A stretch of DNA of 64,000 bases from Paulinella micropora (Eukaryota > Cercozoa > Imbricatea > Euglyphida > Paulinellidae). The stretch covers positions 74,501-138,500 of the forward strand of contig WBZZ01006702.1 in assembly GCA_019918135.1 (NCBI GenBank), written 5' to 3'. Shown here in pieces: positions 27,866 through 38,062 of the stretch (position 1 is its first letter; each line of letters begins with the position of its first letter). Under the pieces are notes generated by a model. That model did no database searches. It was not told the DNA's origin and was given only the letters and a program-made list of their open reading frames with translations. Position numbers and translations under genes: made by a program.

Positions 27866-28771
27866 TTAGCTGGGCGAGGCTGGTCGCTGGGGTAAAAGTG
27901 AAGTGTCGCACCAAACAAGCAGCCCCCCGGTGCCCCTCCCGATTGCGTCGCAGACGCAAGTTGCGCTAGGGCTGTCGATGGATGAACTGCTGCTAGGTAT
28001 TGGCAGGGGTGCCAGTGCCAAAACGCCCCAGGGGGTTGTGGGACAGCGGGCAGGGACAAGGATGCGGCAGCCTAGTTGTAGTTCTATCCAGGGGTTATTC
28101 CGATACGGACAATCCGGCCCCGCTCGGAAACAGCCGGCGCAGGGATGGAGTAGCGCCTGATCGCACCAGATGTAGTTTGAAGTAGCAACCGGTTTTCTGT
28201 ACCTGGTCAAGTCTACTATTGCTCCTAGGTTCACGTCGCGGAATTTCGAAAAGTAGTGCGGGAAGGCTTCAGCGGCAGCTTGGACGAGGTGGCCCGCGTC
28301 CGCGGGGCGCAGGGCCACGCCGTCAAAGACAACGTGAAACGACAACTGGGCGACGCTAAGCAGCTTCAGTTCGCTTGAGCCGTCCGGGGAGCTTTCTTCG
28401 ATCCACCTTCTCGACAATCTGTGGCCTTGTAACACGTGGGTCGTACACGCGTTGCAAGCTTCTGCAGCGCTCCGACCTAGCGCGACCAAGCGTGTCATGA
28501 TCAACGCAGACAGGACGGCCAGGAAAGCGCGCATTAACTTGTCGAAGCGATCGGCCGAGAACTGTGAGGTTTCTTCTGCTTCCAAGTCGACTATAAGCTT
28601 GGAGAGAGGCTTGTGCCAGACCTCCATGAGAGGAGGCCCCGAGCAACCACGACTTGCAAGAGCTCTGAGCAAGTTGTTCAGCTTGTCACGTTCGTCTGGC
28701 CGGATATGTAAACTGCTATTTGGAATCGTCAGAGTAAAGTTGTGTTCGAGGTGGTCCCGAGTGACGCGCAT
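27866..28771 (-). CDS. Second PrimPol/UL52-like primase, shortened
   Basis: Paralogue of 19160-19942. KLIVDLEAE gives motif I with one acidic change (D-x-E), SFHVVFDGV gives motif II, and GAIVDLTRYRKP resembles motif III of PrimPol (V-D-x-x-x-Y-x-x-x-R). The zinc-knuckle part is not seen; the C-terminus is Ser/Pro-rich. Homology to the other copy starts before the ATG at 28771, so the N-terminus may be cut or start elsewhere. Confidence 0.65.
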   Translation of the reverse strand: MRVTRDHLEHNFTLTIPNSSLHIRPDERDKLNNLLRALASRGCSGPPLMEVWHKPLSKLIVDLEAEETSQFSADRFDKLMRAFLAVLSALIMTRLVALGRSAAEACNACTTHVLQGHRLSRRWIEESSPDGSSELKLLSVAQLSFHVVFDGVALRPADAGHLVQAAAEAFPHYFSKFRDVNLGAIVDLTRYRKPVATSNYIWCDQALLHPCAGCFRAGPDCPYRNNPWIELQLGCRILVPARCPTTPWGVLALAPLPIPSSSSSIDSPSATCVCDAIGRGTGGLLVWCDTSLLPQRPASPS

Positions 28772-29152
28772 GGCTGCCGTGCGCAGAAAACGCTGCAGCT
28801 CGGCCTGCAGAGCCTCGATCTGGAGAGAGGGGCAAACCCGCTGGGGGGGGAACGAATACTAGCATTGAAAACTCGTCTCTTTTAAAAGGCCACACACTCA
28901 TCTCCTTTCCTTCCATTTTACCTTGTCCTCCCTCCCCCCCCCCCCCAAAAAAAGGAAAATGCTCTGGACCGGGGGAGGGAGTGGGACTAGGGTATCCGGG
29001 CGTACGGCTAGCGCACACCCTCGGCGGGCGCCCAGGCTATGTGCACCTGACAGACGTTTTTCTAGAGTTGCAACGGTTGGCGGGCGACGATCTGCGCCTC
29101 GTGCATTTCTTGCACACAGCGCCGCCGCCGGGCCGCTAAGGCCGCCCCTTTT
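28772..29152. other. Spacer with possible N-lobe remnant of the kinase gene
   Basis: A plus-strand frame around 28980-29139 reads GLGYPGVRLAHTLGG and VHLTDVFLELQRLAG, which looks coding and may belong to the kinase-like gene that follows. The rest is C-run spacer. Confidence 0.4.
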
Positions 29153-29920
29153 TTGGGGAGACATATCTTGAAGCGAGTGTACTATTACTCCAAAGAGCGA
29201 AACTTATGGCTGGCGCGCAAAGACTCCTTGCTGGTACTGCAGACCCAGTGGCCCAAGGCTCCAGGCGAGCCGCTGGAAAAGTTGTATGCCGGTGCCGAAA
29301 GCTCTTTGCCGCCGACGCTGGTGCGGCTGGAACGCTTCGTTGCTGACATGCACGCCGCTGGCTGGGCGCACAACGACCTGCACGCAGGCAACGTGCTGGT
29401 GCAAGGCTCCCAGGTCACGCTCATCGACTACGACCTAGTGAGGCCCGCAGACACAGACGGCCGTTTCGGGGACTATGAGAGCCTGGCGAACTTGATTTTC
29501 AGGACCAACATGGGCGCCATCCTGAAAAAGTTCTTTCCCCGGGGCGGCTTCTACGAGAAGCTGCGGGCCGCGCAGCTCGAACGACAGCCTAGGTTGCGCC
29601 ACTACGCTCATGTTAATAGGTGGGAGGTCTTGGCCCAGCTAGACGTGCTGCTTTTCCCAAGCCAATTTTTGCAGACGACGCTGGGGCTGGGACCAGACGC
29701 CATGGCCATTGAGACCGTATACTTCTTGCCGGCTCACGTCGTGATCGAGCTGGTGGCCAACATCGTAAACCCGCGCGCGTTCCGTGCCGTGCTGGAAAGG
29801 GTCGCTCCTGTCCGGTCGGCGGCCGCCGCGCTGCGGTTGCCGTGGGCACAAGGCCCGCCCAGCATGCTGCAGTTGCCGTCCGCTAGTTCCCTGACACTAC
29901 CGTCAGGTTTCTATATGTAA
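29153..29920 (+). CDS. Protein-kinase-fold protein, C-lobe part
   Basis: WAHNDLHAGNVLV (residues ~70-82) is the catalytic loop H-x-D-x-x-x-x-N of kinase-fold enzymes, and TLIDYD (90-95) stands where DFG is usual. HNDLHAGN resembles small-molecule, RIO or LPS-kinase-like groups more than Ser/Thr kinases (HRDLKxxN). The only in-frame start is TTG at 29153, so the N-lobe is missing or lies in the preceding frame. The C-terminal ~100 residues are helical and unrecognised. Confidence 0.65.
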   Translation: MGRHILKRVYYYSKERNLWLARKDSLLVLQTQWPKAPGEPLEKLYAGAESSLPPTLVRLERFVADMHAAGWAHNDLHAGNVLVQGSQVTLIDYDLVRPADTDGRFGDYESLANLIFRTNMGAILKKFFPRGGFYEKLRAAQLERQPRLRHYAHVNRWEVLAQLDVLLFPSQFLQTTLGLGPDAMAIETVYFLPAHVVIELVANIVNPRAFRAVLERVAPVRSAAAALRLPWAQGPPSMLQLPSASSLTLPSGFYM

Positions 29921-30059
29921 AAAGCGACAAGAAAAATTTATTAAAGCTTTAAGCTTGCCCCGCCCTTCGATACATTTCCTGGCTTGGCCCAAATGGCAGA
30001 GCCCAAAGTAACAAACTCAGCGGAGCTTCCGTCACTGTCTAGAAAAGGATTTAATTGAA

Positions 30060-30640
30060 TAAATTGCTACAATTTGGCGTCAAATTTGGCTGGGGCCGTT
30101 CCGGAGGCTAGCAGAGAAATCGGACGTTTTCCCGCGGGGAGAAACCCGCGGGCCTTTTACTCGCACGAAAATGTTCGGCCCTCTCACCTTCCCTAGAGGC
30201 AGGGAGGTGCAGAGCAAAGGTGAGAGGGGCGACAAAGGTGAGAGGGGCGACAAAGGTGAGAGGGGCGACGAAGGTGAGAGGGGCGACGAAAGTGAGAGGG
30301 GCGACGAGAGTGAGAGGGGCGACGAGAGTGAGAGGGAGGGGGAGGACGTCTTCCTCACGGCGGCCCAGCCGAGCGTCTGTGTAGGATTTTCTTTTTGCGC
30401 AAGTAGATTTTGGCGCCAAATTGGCGCTTACGGCTGTTTCCCCGGGAAAGCTAAGACGTACTGCCCGGCTGGACCGTATCACGCACCCTACCTCCGGACG
30501 GCACAATTTGGCGTCAAATTTGGCTGGGGCCGTTCCGGAGGCTAGCAGAGACATCGGACGTTTTCCCGCGGGGGGAAACCCGCGGGCCTTTTACTCACAC
30601 GAAAATGTTTTTTGGCCCTCTCACCTTCCCTAGACTAAAC
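30060..30640 (+). repeat. Collagen-coding minisatellite unit (plus orientation)
   Basis: The array at about 30209-30340 encodes ([18 protein letters not shown])n. The plus-strand frame 30171-30545 is open for 124 residues through the array and spacer. It is the inverted partner of 26700-27296. Confidence 0.85.
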
Positions 30641-32321
30641 TCGCAGCACTGCTGACGGCGGCCGCTTCTCTGGGCTCTTTCTGCTCTTGGGGCACGGGGC
30701 GACCCTTTTTTTCTTTTCTCCGGAGCTGGCGGAGCGACCGGCGCGCCTGGCTGCACAGCGTTTTGGTCTCCTGTAGTTTCTGTTCTAGAAGTTCTAATTC
30801 CCCCCGCGTGCGGTTCGCGTCCACCGAGAGCCTTTCGTTCCTGCGCCGTAGCTCGCGTGTGAGCTCCTCCGCGCCGGCCAGCTCTTTTTGCTTGAACTCT
30901 AGCGCCTGGCACGCGTCAGCCAGCTCGCGTTGGGCCGCCTCCTTTTTGCAAGTCTCGCAACGACCGCAGGGCTCCTCTGCTGCCAAAGAGTCATCATCTT
31001 TGTCGAGGCCAGCCAGCAACGCGTCATCGCACATCGCGTCCAAGTTCGCCAGTAGCTGCGCGGGCGACTCAAAACCTTGCGCAACCAGCCGGGGTCTGAG
31101 TTGGTTCCAGAAGTCAGGCGAACTGACCAGGTCCAGGTCGCAGCTCCAATCACGAAGCCATGCGCCCTCCAGTGACGCCCCCCAACGCGACAAGATGCCG
31201 ACCATGCACAAGACTTGCGGCACACACACCGGCATCATGGCCAAGAGTTCATCCCTATCATCCGCGATGTTGGTAATTGCGACCTCTAACAGAGCCCGTG
31301 CCTGCTGAGAAGTCACCTGCGCTTGCTGCAGCAAAAACTGCAGCAAGACTGGAGACTGATCCGCAATGGCTGCGGCGCACCACCTCCAGTCGGACAAGTC
31401 CAGGATTTCCCTGGCGTCGTCTAGTATGGCAAACAGCTTCTCTCGCTCCAGCTGCACGAGTGACGCGTTCAGGATCGAGATACAGGATTCGGTCCTGTGG
31501 TGCACGGGCCCGTCTAGCTCTAGCTGCATCACCTTCAACATGTCTGCCAATAGCATTTCCAGCGGAAACACTGTGTTGGCCTTGGTCTCTTGTTCGCCCC
31601 GCAGGGAGCGCAGACCCGCCAGCACAGACCTCAGCGGCCCGGGCGACGGATAGCGCACGCGAAGCGCCCGCCACACCCGGCCCGCGGAACCCAGCCAGCT
31701 GGTCCAAGTGCTCGCGTACAGCAGGGGCGACATTTGCTGGAGTTGACCCTTGGCCACCAACGACGACACGGCGCTCAGTCTTGCTGTCAGCGGGGTTGTA
31801 TCACTGCAAACCAAGCCCAGCACTGCCTGCGCCAGTTGGTATTGCTCGTAACCCTGGGCTGAATAGCCCGTACCTAGCGCTTCTAGGCTGTTCCACAGGG
31901 CCTGGAGCGGCGGCCCGTCCAGCCCCTCGGATGTTAGCTTGCAGAACAACGCGAACAAATCTTGGCGCAGCGTAGTCGCTCCAGAGACCACGCTGCGGGG
32001 CAGGCAGAGCTTTAGCAGCTCCGCCTTGGTCTTCGCCTCCGACCGCCAACTTCGCAGTGTATGTTCCGTCAAGGCAACATCGCCTCTGCGAATGAACTTC
32101 TCGAGCATCGGCAGCCACATCCCCGCACAGGCCTTACTGTGGAGCAAAAATGGCACATTGTTCATCTGCATTTCCGCGAGGCGGAAGAGGTCCACGGTCG
32201 TGCTAGCAAGCAGGCACGCTTCCTCTGTGCGTCGTCGAGACATGCTGCGCGCGCCGTCTCGTTTATCGATATCGTGCCCGTTTTCGGGTGGTTGCTCCTG
32301 GCTGCCACAAGGTGCCTGCAT
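30630..32321 (-). CDS. Large helical protein, RING-less paralogue of 53501-55370
   Basis: The ATG at 32321 is chosen because similarity to the 53501 paralogue starts there (ACLLASTTVDLF versus CWLTSTTTELF; LEKFIRRGD versus LEKSIRRGD). It is ~560 residues of alpha-solenoid-like helices, then CGRCETCKKEA (a C-x-x-C-x-x-C block shared with the paralogue), then a coiled coil. The RING found in the paralogue is missing; the frame ends at the junction with the collagen repeat. Probably an E3-ligase-type scaffold that has lost its RING. Confidence 0.75.
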   Translation of the reverse strand: MQAPCGSQEQPPENGHDIDKRDGARSMSRRRTEEACLLASTTVDLFRLAEMQMNNVPFLLHSKACAGMWLPMLEKFIRRGDVALTEHTLRSWRSEAKTKAELLKLCLPRSVVSGATTLRQDLFALFCKLTSEGLDGPPLQALWNSLEALGTGYSAQGYEQYQLAQAVLGLVCSDTTPLTARLSAVSSLVAKGQLQQMSPLLYASTWTSWLGSAGRVWRALRVRYPSPGPLRSVLAGLRSLRGEQETKANTVFPLEMLLADMLKVMQLELDGPVHHRTESCISILNASLVQLEREKLFAILDDAREILDLSDWRWCAAAIADQSPVLLQFLLQQAQVTSQQARALLEVAITNIADDRDELLAMMPVCVPQVLCMVGILSRWGASLEGAWLRDWSCDLDLVSSPDFWNQLRPRLVAQGFESPAQLLANLDAMCDDALLAGLDKDDDSLAAEEPCGRCETCKKEAAQRELADACQALEFKQKELAGAEELTRELRRRNERLSVDANRTRGELELLEQKLQETKTLCSQARRSLRQLRRKEKKGRPVPQEQKEPREAAAVSSAASLV

Positions 32322-32570
32322 ACGGAGCTTGCACTCTTTGACAAAGTGGCGAGTTGCCCAAGAAGTAGGAACTCTCTGTCGCTTGAGGGAAGGGAGGGGG
32401 GTGCCCCCCCCCCTTTCGCTGCCAGTTCGCGACAGAGGGGAGACACCCCCCCCCCACGGGGTGATTTGGGGTTTTAAACGCACTGGATTTTACTGCCAAA
32501 TAAACTTAAGGCTAGTAGTGTAAACAAACCCAGGCCCGCGCGCTAATTACCACAAAAAAAACATAAAACA

Positions 32571-33434
32571 ATGCCCACAGTACCGCCTACGAAAGCAGCG
32601 GCCAAGGATATTTGGCCAGTCTTCCATGACGGCTATACTAGGTCGCCGAAAACAAGCTGGGACGAATTGGTAGACGAAAAGAGAAGAGCTCCTACACGTA
32701 TTGAGCAAAAAAAATGGCCAGGGCCCTGCAAGCACAAGCAGAAGGCGTTTATTGCGGGCGCCACCTTGGGGTTGGACGCGCCTCACAATGTTTCCTGGAT
32801 GCCGTGGTCATCCGAACCTACCAGTGCCACCAAAAAAGCGGCCTTCGATGCATTTATTAGTCAGGATCTGGAATGGGTACAACACTGTCGTGATGGAAAA
32901 AACAAAGACGAGATAAAACTGAAGACGAGGCAGTGTCCCAATTTAAATTCGTGGTTTATGCAGCACGTCCATAATTACCTGAGGGGCTCAGGGACGGTGC
33001 GCCACGATATCCAGTGGTTGGGCTACCACGCTCGGCAAATACTGAAGTGGATTTGGCCCACAGAACGTAATTGGGGCCTGTGCGTGCGGTTGTTCCATGT
33101 TTACTTGGCTTGTTATCAAACCTGGGCTGCTCCCGAGAACAGCCAAAAGCTCTACGACTGGATCTACAACTATGCAAACTCTTCAAACATAACCGCTGGA
33201 TGCGCCGAGGCCTTGGGTACGCTGGATATTCGAAACGACATGAAATATCTATTGGAGGATGATGATGATGGTGATGGGGGCTTTGACAATACTTTGAAGG
33301 CCAGAGATCTCGTGATTTCTCTGCACTGGCCGCCCCAATCTAGTGCAAATGAAGTCGAATCTCTTATGAAAATCTTACGAGAGGAAATACAAAACGCAAA
33401 GCTCCTAAAGCAGGCCAAACAGAAAGGGCAGTGA
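32571..33434 (+). CDS. Hypothetical protein, 287 aa
   Basis: The ATG at 32571 follows an A-rich leader. It is Trp-rich (at least 14 Trp), has an acidic run (EDDDDGDGG) near residue 230 and a Lys-rich C-terminus. It is lower in GC than its neighbours. It diverges from the 30630-32321 gene. No family recognised. Confidence 0.7.
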   Translation: MPTVPPTKAAAKDIWPVFHDGYTRSPKTSWDELVDEKRRAPTRIEQKKWPGPCKHKQKAFIAGATLGLDAPHNVSWMPWSSEPTSATKKAAFDAFISQDLEWVQHCRDGKNKDEIKLKTRQCPNLNSWFMQHVHNYLRGSGTVRHDIQWLGYHARQILKWIWPTERNWGLCVRLFHVYLACYQTWAAPENSQKLYDWIYNYANSSNITAGCAEALGTLDIRNDMKYLLEDDDDGDGGFDNTLKARDLVISLHWPPQSSANEVESLMKILREEIQNAKLLKQAKQKGQ

Positions 33435-34008
33435 TATCACTCCCGAAGTTCGACCATATCACACCCCCCGGGGGGAAGAGAGTACTAAAAAAAGAATTTT
33501 TTTTATTGAAAAGCTTGACACAGTCTTACACTTTGGCACCAGCACTGAGAACTAGGAGAGGGAGAGGAAAGAGGCGGGGGAGGAGAAGGCAACCCCCCTC
33601 CCCCTCTCCTTGTATCAAACATTAGGGGGGAGGCGCCCCCTTCGATAGCAACTGGGCTAAGCTGATCCGACCGCTGCTGCTGCTGCTGGCGCTATTAGGC
33701 GGAGGGCCCCGGGGCGCCCAAGGAAAGTGGCAAGGCCTGCAACCGAGGCCCGACCAAGCTAGACAATTTGGGCGCGGAAGAAAAGACTATTCCCAGCAGG
33801 AGCAGACATTTCCTCCCGGCCGCCCGGGGTTTTTCCTGGGCGGCAAAAGGTGTCATTTCCTTAATTTAAATCCCCCCCCCTCAAAAAAAACAAAAAAAGA
33901 AAATAAAAAATGACTGAATAATAATTCTTTTTTTACACAAAGCTCCGGCGGTCAAGTATTTTCCCTGTCAACTAGAGTTTAATCAAAAGAACCGGACTAA
34001 GCCATGTT
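33435..34008. other. Spacer with repeat unit and start-less coding-like stretch
   Basis: It holds a TTGACACAGTCTTACACTTT unit (33510) and CATATCAC strings. From about 33638 to 33910 one plus frame is open with coding-like content (NWAKLIRPLLLLLALLGGG, a signal-peptide-like run) but no start codon is visible. Confidence 0.45.
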
Positions 34009-34358
34009 AAATGAACATCACGCACTGCCCGCCCGGGCGCGTGTTGCGGAAGAGGGCGGAGTTTGGGTCCAGGCCGTAGCAGAGGCCCAGATCAACCTTG
34101 CGCAATTGCGGGTGGCTAAGCAAAAACACTACCCGCCATGGTGAGCTTCGCGCAGCTCTGTAAGCACAGGTCCGTTAGCTCGGGGAGGGCCGCCGCCAGT
34201 ACGGCGAGCCCACTGTCGGTGAGCTGGCAGTGCGTAATTCGCAGGCAACGCAACCTTCCCAGGCCCGCCACGTGCGCGGCGCCCGCGTCCGAGAACCACG
34301 CGTTACGACTTAGGTCCAGGCTGTGCAACCATTGGAGGCCCGCGAGCCCGAACGCCAC
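34009..34358 (-). pseudogene. LRR tail of the 34391-35572 gene
   Basis: 34116-34358 encodes more Cys-type LRRs (LHSLDLSRNAWF, LRCLRITHCQLTDSGL). A further short LRR-like stretch (LRKVDLGLCYGLD) continues to about 34009. This is the separated C-terminal end of the upstream F-box/LRR gene, with about two interruptions overall. Confidence 0.65.
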
Positions 34359-34390
34359 GGAGTCGGTAAGCTAGGGACAATGGCTCAGGT

Positions 34391-35572
34391 CTAGCCGCCG
34401 CAGGTCCTGAAGCGCGGACATGCGTTTGACCAGCCAGGCGGTTGTGAGCCCACGGCAGCCGCGCAGCACCAGACTGCGCAGGACCGGCAGGCTGGCCAGC
34501 CACGACAGTGCCCGTCGTCCAAGCCGGTACAGCCGCCCAGGTCTACACACCGCAGTTTGGCCAGCCCCGCCAGGCGGGCTAGACCGCGGAAGGTCAGTTG
34601 GTGGCGATCCCGGAGGCTCAGGCTGCGCATTTGGCGCAGCTCTGACAGGTGCGCTAGCCCCCCGTCGGCCAGTTGCGCACAATCTCCCAGGTCCAGATGC
34701 CGCAGTCGGCACAGCCCCGACAAGGCGGCGAGGCCGGCGCCGGTCCACTCCGTGCACCCCGCCAAGCTTAGACGCTGCAGCTCGGGGAGCTCTGCTAGGT
34801 GCGCCAGTGCTTCGTCCGTGACCGCCGGGCAGCCATCGAGGTCCAGTCTCTGCAAGCCGGGCAGAGCCCGCACTAGCCGGCCGAGCCCGTGCGCGCTGAG
34901 GAGGCCCTCGCACCAGCGCAGGCCTAGCCACCGCAGATTGCGCAGCTGGGACAGGGCGGCCAGCACCGCATCGGTCAGTCTCGGGCAGCCGTAGATCTCC
35001 AAGCCGCGCAGCGCCCGGAGCTGGAGCAGGCCGAGCAGCTCGGCCTCGCCTGCGTCTTGGCACGCCGCCACCGACAAATGTTCCAGACCGCGTAACTTGG
35101 CCAGCCGTGGGAGCTCTCCCCCCTCGGCGGAATGTAGCCCCAGCAGCGAGAGGGACCGCACACAGACCCCGCTGGCTCCGAGGGTGTCAAACAGCGACTG
35201 CCTGGAGACGGGAGGCCTGCAAAGGCACGTCAGGCTGGTCAGGGCCGGCCACTCTGCCCAGATGGCTTGGGGCACGGGCCCGCGGATTTGGCCGAGCGTC
35301 AGGGCAAAGGGGCTCGGGCGGGGTCGCGCGCAGGGGCCGCCGCGGCACACGCGTGCCCACACAGCAAACAGCCACAGCGGATTGTCAGCCATGAAGGAGC
35401 AGACCAGGCCGAACACGTCCTGTGGCAGGCGCTTAAAGTCCAGGCCCCCGACCGGCCGCCGCGCCGATGCGGGGGTGGTGGTGCTGCTGCAAAAGTCAAA
35501 GCGGGGTCGTTTGGGGGCACGAGCTGAGCCTACTAGCGTTGGCTCTCTGAGCCTGCCGCGCCCGCAATCCAT
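34391..35572 (-). CDS. F-box and leucine-rich-repeat protein, 393 aa
   Basis: The F-box at residues ~46-75 (FKRLPQDVFGLVCSFMAD, W-A-R-V-C-R) is followed by about nine Cys-type LRRs (LRGLEIYGCPRLTDAVL and similar). The last ~40 residues lose the LRR pattern, while LRR sequence resumes in the frame downstream. A basic N-terminus (APKRPRFDF) is present. An SCF substrate-adaptor role is likely. It has diverged clearly from the 22924 protein. Confidence 0.85.
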   Translation of the reverse strand: MDCGRGRLREPTLVGSARAPKRPRFDFCSSTTTPASARRPVGGLDFKRLPQDVFGLVCSFMADNPLWLFAVWARVCRGGPCARPRPSPFALTLGQIRGPVPQAIWAEWPALTSLTCLCRPPVSRQSLFDTLGASGVCVRSLSLLGLHSAEGGELPRLAKLRGLEHLSVAACQDAGEAELLGLLQLRALRGLEIYGCPRLTDAVLAALSQLRNLRWLGLRWCEGLLSAHGLGRLVRALPGLQRLDLDGCPAVTDEALAHLAELPELQRLSLAGCTEWTGAGLAALSGLCRLRHLDLGDCAQLADGGLAHLSELRQMRSLSLRDRHQLTFRGLARLAGLAKLRCVDLGGCTGLDDGHCRGWPACRSCAVWCCAAAVGSQPPGWSNACPRFRTCGG

Positions 35573-38062
35573 TCTGTGGCTAGTGCAGCGCGGCAGGACT
35601 TTTGAGCCTGTTTCTGCCAGCCCGCGTGGGGCTCAATTTTGCGAGCACAAAAAAGGGGGGGGGGGTGCCCCGCCTTGCCAGGAAAGAGAAGGGGGGGGGG
35701 GGCGCTCCCCCCCCTTTTTGTTTCTTCACTGTGATCCATGCTTACCACGTGGCAGTCGATACGGCCAAAAGGAGGCAACCACAAGCGTTTTTGGAGCAAG
35801 TTTTCCGGGGAAACATACACAGACAATTTGGCGACAAATTTGATGTGAGAAACGGAAAAGAGAAAAAAGTTCAGTTCAGTTCGCAAAGGAATGGCTGGGG
35901 GAAAGAAAGGGAAGGGGGAAGGGAGAGGGGAGGGGGGGTGCCCCCCTTGCCTTCCCCTTCCCCCGTCTCTCCCTCCCTCCGTCTCTCCCCCTTCCCCCTT
36001 CTCGTCCCGCTCCCCCTTCTCGTCCCGCCCCTATCCCCCTCGAAAGGGGGGGGGGGGGCATGAAAAACTTGTCGTTTGCGCAACCAAAAAAAAATTGGCG
36101 CGCGTCTTTTTCCGCGGGAAAACGACCGCTAAAACCCCGCGGAAAGAGACCGGAGCGGCCCGTTCATTTGGCGCTAAATTTTTGCTGCTTTGCACGGGTG
36201 TGATACGGCCGGAAAAGGCAGTGCTTCCCAGTTTTCCAACGGGACTGGCTTTTTAGCCATATCACGTCCAAAATTTAACTATATCATGCCCCCGGGGGAA
36301 AAGAGTATGAAAAAAAAGAATTCTTTTAATTAAAAAGCTTGACAAAGTCTTACACTTTGGCACTGAGTACTAGGGGCCAACCGAGTGGACATTTCATTAC
36401 AACACATCATACAAGCTCTTGACGACGTGTTTAGCGCAAACCTTAGCTTCGGGAGCTAGTACTGCTTCCATTCCGGTGGGCAGGCCCATGGCGTGACTTG
36501 GCGGCATCGTGTGAAGCGACCGCCCCCTGCACTGACGGGCAGCGGTCCCGCGGAGGCCCTTGCCTACCTAAATATACAATTTCTTTTATGGAGCCCCTAC
36601 AATGGGACGGACGATTGATTGCGCCTTGACATCAGCGACACCTTTGCTTGGGATAACTGCACCGAGCCGTTGAGGTGCTTCAGCACGTCCACTTGGGTTC
36701 TGGGACACCAGGTTTACGAAGAAGGTTGCGAAGACAGGTGGACACAGACCCTGTCACCAACAACAGCAGCGCCCGCGCCAGGGGCTAGCACACCGATTAC
36801 CCCCTACGACGACCACGACCGCTCCGTGAGCCGCGAGCTCCGCGCTTTTCCGGGGGTAACAAAGAGAAGGGGGAGGAGCAAGGGGAACACGGAATCAGCT
36901 AAACCCCTCGTTTGAGAATTAGTATTACTAGGAGAGAGAGGGGCGAAGGGGATGCGCCAAGAAAGTGCAAAAAAGAATACGCTGCATTAAAGCTCGACGG
37001 TCTTACGCTTGGCACTGAGAACTAAGAGAGGGAGAGGGAAGAGGTAGGGGAGAGGGAGAGCACGAATTGTCTTAGTCCCCCTCGTCTGAGAACGGGGAGT
37101 GCAAGAGGGAAGGGGCAGAGAAAAGCCAAGAAAGTACAAAAGAAAAATGTAATTAAAAAAGTCTCGACAAGGGAGAAGGGAAGAGAGAGGGGCTCAGTGG
37201 AGGCGTTGCATGTATTTATTTTTTTGGTAGCTTCTGCGCCCTTCCCCTGCGCCCTTGTCCTCCCCCTTCCCCTGCCCCTTATTAAGCCCCTGGGCTCATG
37301 GGGGAGGAGAGGGGAGGTGGCAGAAAGGATTTTTGGATACAGGGGTGGGGGGCGCCCCGGCATGGGCTAAGTGGCATCTTCTTAGTTTTTGTTCAGTTCT
37401 GCCCCCTGCTCTTTGAGGCCCCCGGGCTCAGGGGGGGGATAGGGGGGAGGCACAAGACAAATTTAAAGGAGAGAAGGGGAGAGAGTCAAAGAGAGGGGGG
37501 GGGGGGGGCGCCCCCCTCCATCTAAGAACAGGGAGCGGGAGAGGGAAGGGAGGAGGGGGGGGGGGGGGGCGCGCCAAGAAAGTACAAATTTTTATTAAAG
37601 CTCGACGGTCTTGTACTTGGCATTGAGAACTAGGAGAGGAAGAGGGAAGGGGCAGGGGAGGGGGGAGCACGATCTGTCTTTTCCTCTCATCTGAGAACGG
37701 GGAGCGGGAGAGGAAAGGGGTAGGGGAGGGAGGGGGGCGTCCATCCCCTGCAAATTCGGGCCCGAGAAAGAGGGGAGGGGGCGCCTTGGCATGTGCTCTG
37801 TGGCATCGTCTTAGTTTTGTTTCAGTTCTGCCCCCTGCTCTTTGAGCCCCCTGGCTCAGGGGGGCGAGGGGGAGTAGAGGGGAGTGGAGACACAAAACAA
37901 ATTTAAAGGAGAGAGAGGGTGGGGGGCGCCAAGGAGAAGTGTGCACCCCCCCTCCCATCTAAGAACAGGGAGTGGGACAGGAAAGGGGGGGGGGGGGTGT
38001 GCCCCCCCTACAGCCACATTCTGCTACAAAAATAGAACGAGCTTTGCATCTTTACAGAAAAT
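35573..38062. other. Long spacer of repeats and homopolymer tracts
   Basis: I see no convincing gene in these 2.5 kb. It contains a CAATTTGGCGACAAATTTG palindrome (35823), a TTTTCCGCGGGAAAAC block (36108), an inverted repeat (36200-36265), CTCGACAAAG/CTTACACTTTGGCACTGA units at 36331, 36983, 37157 and 37597, and several G/C hairpins. An ORF at 36619-36915 has no ATG and is uncertain. An apparently related unit at 36386-36600 may be a decayed gene. Confidence 0.55.
36200..36265. repeat. Intergenic inverted repeat (GTGATACGG type)
   Basis: GTGATACGGCCGGAAAAGGC...GGCTTTTTAGCCATATCAC; member of the GTGATAYGG family. Confidence 0.8.
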
